The notes under the pieces were generated by a model that was not told the DNA's origin, ran no database searches, and saw only the letters and a list, made by a program, of their open reading frames with translations. Shown piece by piece: positions 19,717 to 22,848 of a DNA stretch of 22,848 nt. The stretch is from Apostichopus parvimensis (Eukaryota; Echinodermata; Holothuroidea; Aspidochirotida; Stichopodidae), in contig KN888039.1 in NCBI GenBank assembly GCA_000934455.1, forward strand, positions 4,166 to 27,013, in the 5' to 3' direction. How positions within the stretch are numbered: position 1 is the stretch's first letter; every line of letters starts with the position of its first letter. Both the position numbers and the translations under genes were made by a program.

Positions 19717-19830
19717 TTCGAATTCGAATTTTATTGACGAAATCAAACAGTTACAAATACATAAATAGTACGCCTACATGAGATTAGGTACACACAGGTA
19801 TTCTATGTTATATTTACCGATGGAAATTGT
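19717..19830 (-). mobile_element. Possible non-LTR retroelement 3' tail
   Basis: Read on the minus strand, a unique stretch leads to AATAAA (complement of 19730-19735), then tandem ATTCGA-type words. Short-tandem-repeat tails of this sort occur in CR1/L2-like elements. No reverse transcriptase sequence is present, so this is tentative. Confidence 0.25.
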
Positions 19831-20036
19831 GTGGGATTATTAAAGACGGCAACCAAGTACCATACGACGTACGGAACTTTGACTAAAAGTTTCAATCACT
19901 AAATCAAAGTTAACTTGTTCAGAGAAATATAGTCCTTGGCTAAGTATGACTCGAGGTAACCACTAACACTTGTTATTGTATGAGCAGAATTTCATGCATG
20001 TAACTAATATTAATGCCTCTGACCATTTCTTCTTAG

Positions 20037-20190
20037 CCTCTCCTTCTCCCTCCCTCTCAATCTCCGTCTCCACCCCTCCCTCCCTCCCTCCACCCACCTT
20101 CTCTCCTCTCTCTCCACCCCTCTCCCTGTCCCTTCCTCTCACACTCTCCCTTTCCCCCCTCTCTCCCCCTCTTCTTCTCTCTCTCACCCA
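20037..20190. repeat. CT-rich polypyrimidine tract
   Basis: About 150 bases almost purely C and T on the plus strand, with ccctccctccctcc and ctctctc runs. The open frames here on both strands are low-complexity artefacts. Confidence 0.9.
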
Positions 20191-21750
20191 GTTTTGTCAT
20201 TGTCCAGACAACTGTAGCAAGAAAATCATTGCGGATAGCAAGCTTAATATCCCCCTCACCTTTATCTTTTGTTAATAACTGATCAGGCTCATGCAGTGAA
20301 ATTATGATATGTTACCTGCTTTTTTGCTCCTCGTAAGTCATTTGTCGAGATGCAAAACGCGGAAGTAATGTAGACCTATTGTCATATCCTTATTGTTAAC
20401 TTTAAGCAAGTTGAAAATGGTTATTAGTTAATTAATTAATTATTAATATAATACTGTATATGAATTGCAAGGTGTAGTTGACGCATTTTAAGAAGTTCTT
20501 TCCGTTCTCTCGTTATTCATACTGTGCATAAACATTACGATGGATAAAAATGAGTACAACTATGAGACCGAGACAAGCCACGGATGCAATGGTGGTCGCC
20601 ATTACGTTTTTTTTTGCACAGTAGGGCTGTTTCTCCACTTTGATTACGAAAGCTCTAGCTATCAAGAAAAAGGTTTCCACTTTGTAGCATATATCATTGG
20701 AAGGTTTCATGAGTCAATAACAACTAATGACGCCATAATTGTTAAACCAAAGATTCTACATCAAGTAGAAACAACTTCCATCCTATTGTTACAAGAACAC
20801 GATTGTTTTTAGTTTGGAAACCTTATAATACTAAGACATATATCAGACCAATCTGCACCATGTTATAGACTTGTAAATACCATGAAACTTAAATAAAGAA
20901 ACAGCTGGTGCTATGTTCCGTAGTCATTTAAAAAATAAAAAATAAAATACATTAAATAAATAATTAAATATTTACAATGAGTAATGGGTTTCATTGACTC
21001 TGATGGTTCCGACCATCCGATATAGATCGACTCAGCATTTTGTGAAGCGAAGGCTTTAACATCTACACATTTTAATTAGAGACACAATTGACAGCGTGAC
21101 TGGCGTTACGGACCGCTTTCAGGGATCGAAATCCTGGAAATAAGCGAGGGCTTATAGTTTGTCAAAGTAGGAATTATTAAAAACATATCTCCAGTTAAGG
21201 GACAAGAATATTATAAATCAATTGCCACTATAGTCCCTACCTGAATATAGACTTCACTTATACCATATCGGCACCCATGTTAGTGTACTGTCTGGAATAT
21301 ATAACATCTATATGAAGTACAACCTAAACAATCAAAATTTGCTTCAAAAGTTGAACAAACTTGCAACAGTTTGCAATCTAAGCTCCCTCCATTTCCCAAA
21401 AATTGTCATAAAGGATTGGGTTACCAACTTTACTTCCAGACCCCTGAATATTATATATTGTATATTGTGTATATGTTGAGATGCAAGTTCCAATTTTAGT
21501 CACTGTGAGTCACCTGTAAGCAAGGATACCAATAATTAGTTCCCTTCAAATCTGATTTTTGTAGGAGAAGTCGAACTGAGTTACCTACCATATTTATAGC
21601 TCATGGGTACTGAACCCGTACATAGTGGAAAACACTTACGCCGTTTAACATTACGTCCATTCACAAGAACATTTGTGACACATGTTAGCGGGTATACTCT
21701 TTCTGTTTTTATTTGTTTGTGTTTGTCTGTGATGCGTCACGCGTGCTATT
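20191..21750. other. Intergenic, no supported gene
   Basis: Contains ttaattaattaatta at about 20428-20442, an AATAAA at 20892-20897 and an A/T-rich block to 20970. The 90-residue open frame at 20540-20812 has no recognisable domain or splice context. Confidence 0.5.
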
Positions 21751-21754
21751 CACA

Positions 21755-22180
21755 CTACCTACTTACCTACCTATCAACACTTAACACCCTCCCTACCTAC
21801 GTTACACACATAATCTACATGCCTACCTACCCACGTAGCTACCCACCTAGCCGACTGCTGTACCTATACTGTACCTGCCTATATACCTACATATCAACCT
21901 ACTTAATACCCTCTGTTCCGACTTACCTACCAATCTACGTAACGTACCTAATCTACATGCCTATACCTACCCACTAAGCTAGCCGCGTATACCTGCCTAC
22001 CTACACACCAACTCCTCAATACCCTCTCCTCCGACTTACCTATACATACCTACGTTACATACCTAACCTACATGCCTCCCTACCCAGTTAGCTACCCACC
22101 TAGCAGCCTGCCGTGCCTGCCTACCTACCTACATTACAACCTATACTCTCTATACCGAATTACATATACCTATCTGCCTA
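21755..22180 (+). repeat. CCTA-rich satellite with higher-order units
   Basis: Dense ctac/cctac words are arranged in longer units. The landmark ctacatgc recurs at 21815, 21953 and 22068 (spacing 138 and 115), preceded each time by an accctc block and a cta-cgt(t/a)a block. Confidence 0.8.
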
Positions 22181-22824
22181 AGCTGTGGATGTTCTTTCTT
22201 AACGATGTCGTTTAAATGGTGTCAATAACACAATTAAATTATAATTAGTGTGGACTATTCAGCGGATCATTTAATACAAGAGATCATTTAACTTTCTCCG
22301 TTATTTGTTGTTCTGATAGGGTGTGAAGTGTTCAGGCATTTAAAGGAAACGTCACATCATGTGAGGCCCAATTAGATGCAATTCGTGTGACGAAGTTTTA
22401 CTTTCAAGAAGCAGGGAAAAAGTACCATGACTCGATTTCCATTAAAGCATGCATTATCAACTAGCGTAGGAATGTATCAAAAAGTGGGGAGGTAAAAGGG
22501 GGGGGGGGGATAGGTGGCAGTAAACCGGTGGCTAGTTGGAAGATCTTGGCCTGAAGGTGTTTACTTTTGTTGATCTAACGATGGCCTAGACGGGAACATT
22601 ATTTAAAAACTTCCAAAAATTTCGACTAATGAAACCCAAAGTGTCCCTCAGATCTAGAATTATTTTTCTCCAAAATTTGACCTGTATAACAAGATGTCTG
22701 ATTGATACTTTGTATCTCATAGTTTTTGCTATATGCAAGAATAGGCCTACATGGCAAGTTACATGATCCAGCACTGCAGTGGAGTGCATCTCTAGTTACA
22801 AAATGATGCATGGGTGTGTTGGTT
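22181..22824. other. Intergenic, no gene seen
   Basis: Mixed sequence with G12 at 22498-22509 and the word taggcctac near 22744. The short minus-strand frames show no domain. Confidence 0.5.
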
Positions 22825-22848
22825 GGGGGGGGGGGGGGGGGGGGGGGG
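22825..22848 (+). repeat. Terminal G24 run at the window edge
   Basis: The window ends inside an uninterrupted G homopolymer, which may mark a contig end. Confidence 0.85.

Noticed and set aside
19963..20275. Arg/Glu-Gly-rich or Ser/Pro/Leu-rich ORFs
   Set aside because: Low-complexity translations of the polypyrimidine tract.
20540..20897. 90-residue ORF followed by AATAAA, possible terminal exon of another gene
   Set aside because: No recognisable domain, no convincing acceptor or upstream exon, and a competing minus-strand frame over the same bases. Without transcripts I do not call it.

Overview
The window is metazoan nuclear DNA. It is AT-rich, with many GT-AG introns and no operon structure. 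Several 'taggcctac/taggcctat' words, the transposon types present and the receptor gene suggest a marine invertebrate deuterostome, most likely an echinoderm. That placement is inference from sequence style, not a database match. Bases 1-18119 hold the 3' part of one plus-strand gene. I reconstruct 20 exons (numbered within this window) that join without a frame break into 1,347 residues ending in a stop at 18117-18119. The 5' end (signal peptide, any EMI domain, earlier EGF repeats) lies upstream of base 1. The visible protein has about 28 laminin-type EGF-like units of about 43 residues (exons 1-14), a short stalk (exon 15), one transmembrane helix with a basic stop-transfer cluster (exon 16), and a cytoplasmic tail of about 111 residues (exons 17-20) ending near an NPTY motif. 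This is the architecture of the CED-1/Draper/MEGF10-11/PEAR1 family of engulfment and scavenger-type receptors. Residue 1 below is the glycine split across the first splice junction. All EGF, stalk and transmembrane exons begin and end in phase 1, and the small tail exons 18 and 19 are phase 2 at both ends, so many could be skipped or duplicated without a frame shift. Exons 18 and 19 are a recent tandem duplicate lying in a segment of about 0.46 kb. It repeats a PTYEEPTNGA block whose YEEP fits the Crk-type YxxP SH2 ligand pattern. The introns carry most of the other structure: a hAT-like MITE with a candidate 8-bp target duplication and a hammerhead-ribozyme-like (Penelope-type) motif in intron 9; two copies of a TTAA-flanked MITE in introns 9 and 11; an 87-bp minisatellite with a 174-bp higher-order pattern in intron 12; a diverged ~350-bp tandem duplication and a G4 candidate in intron 15; and a 48-bp duplication in intron 3. 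From 18120 to 22848 I see the probable 3' UTR, then intergenic DNA with simple sequence: G-runs, a 150-bp pyrimidine tract, a CCTA-rich higher-order repeat, a possible retroelement 3' tail on the minus strand, and a terminal run of 24 G. I see no second convincing gene, no RNA gene apart from the degenerate ribozyme-like motif, and no CRISPR array.
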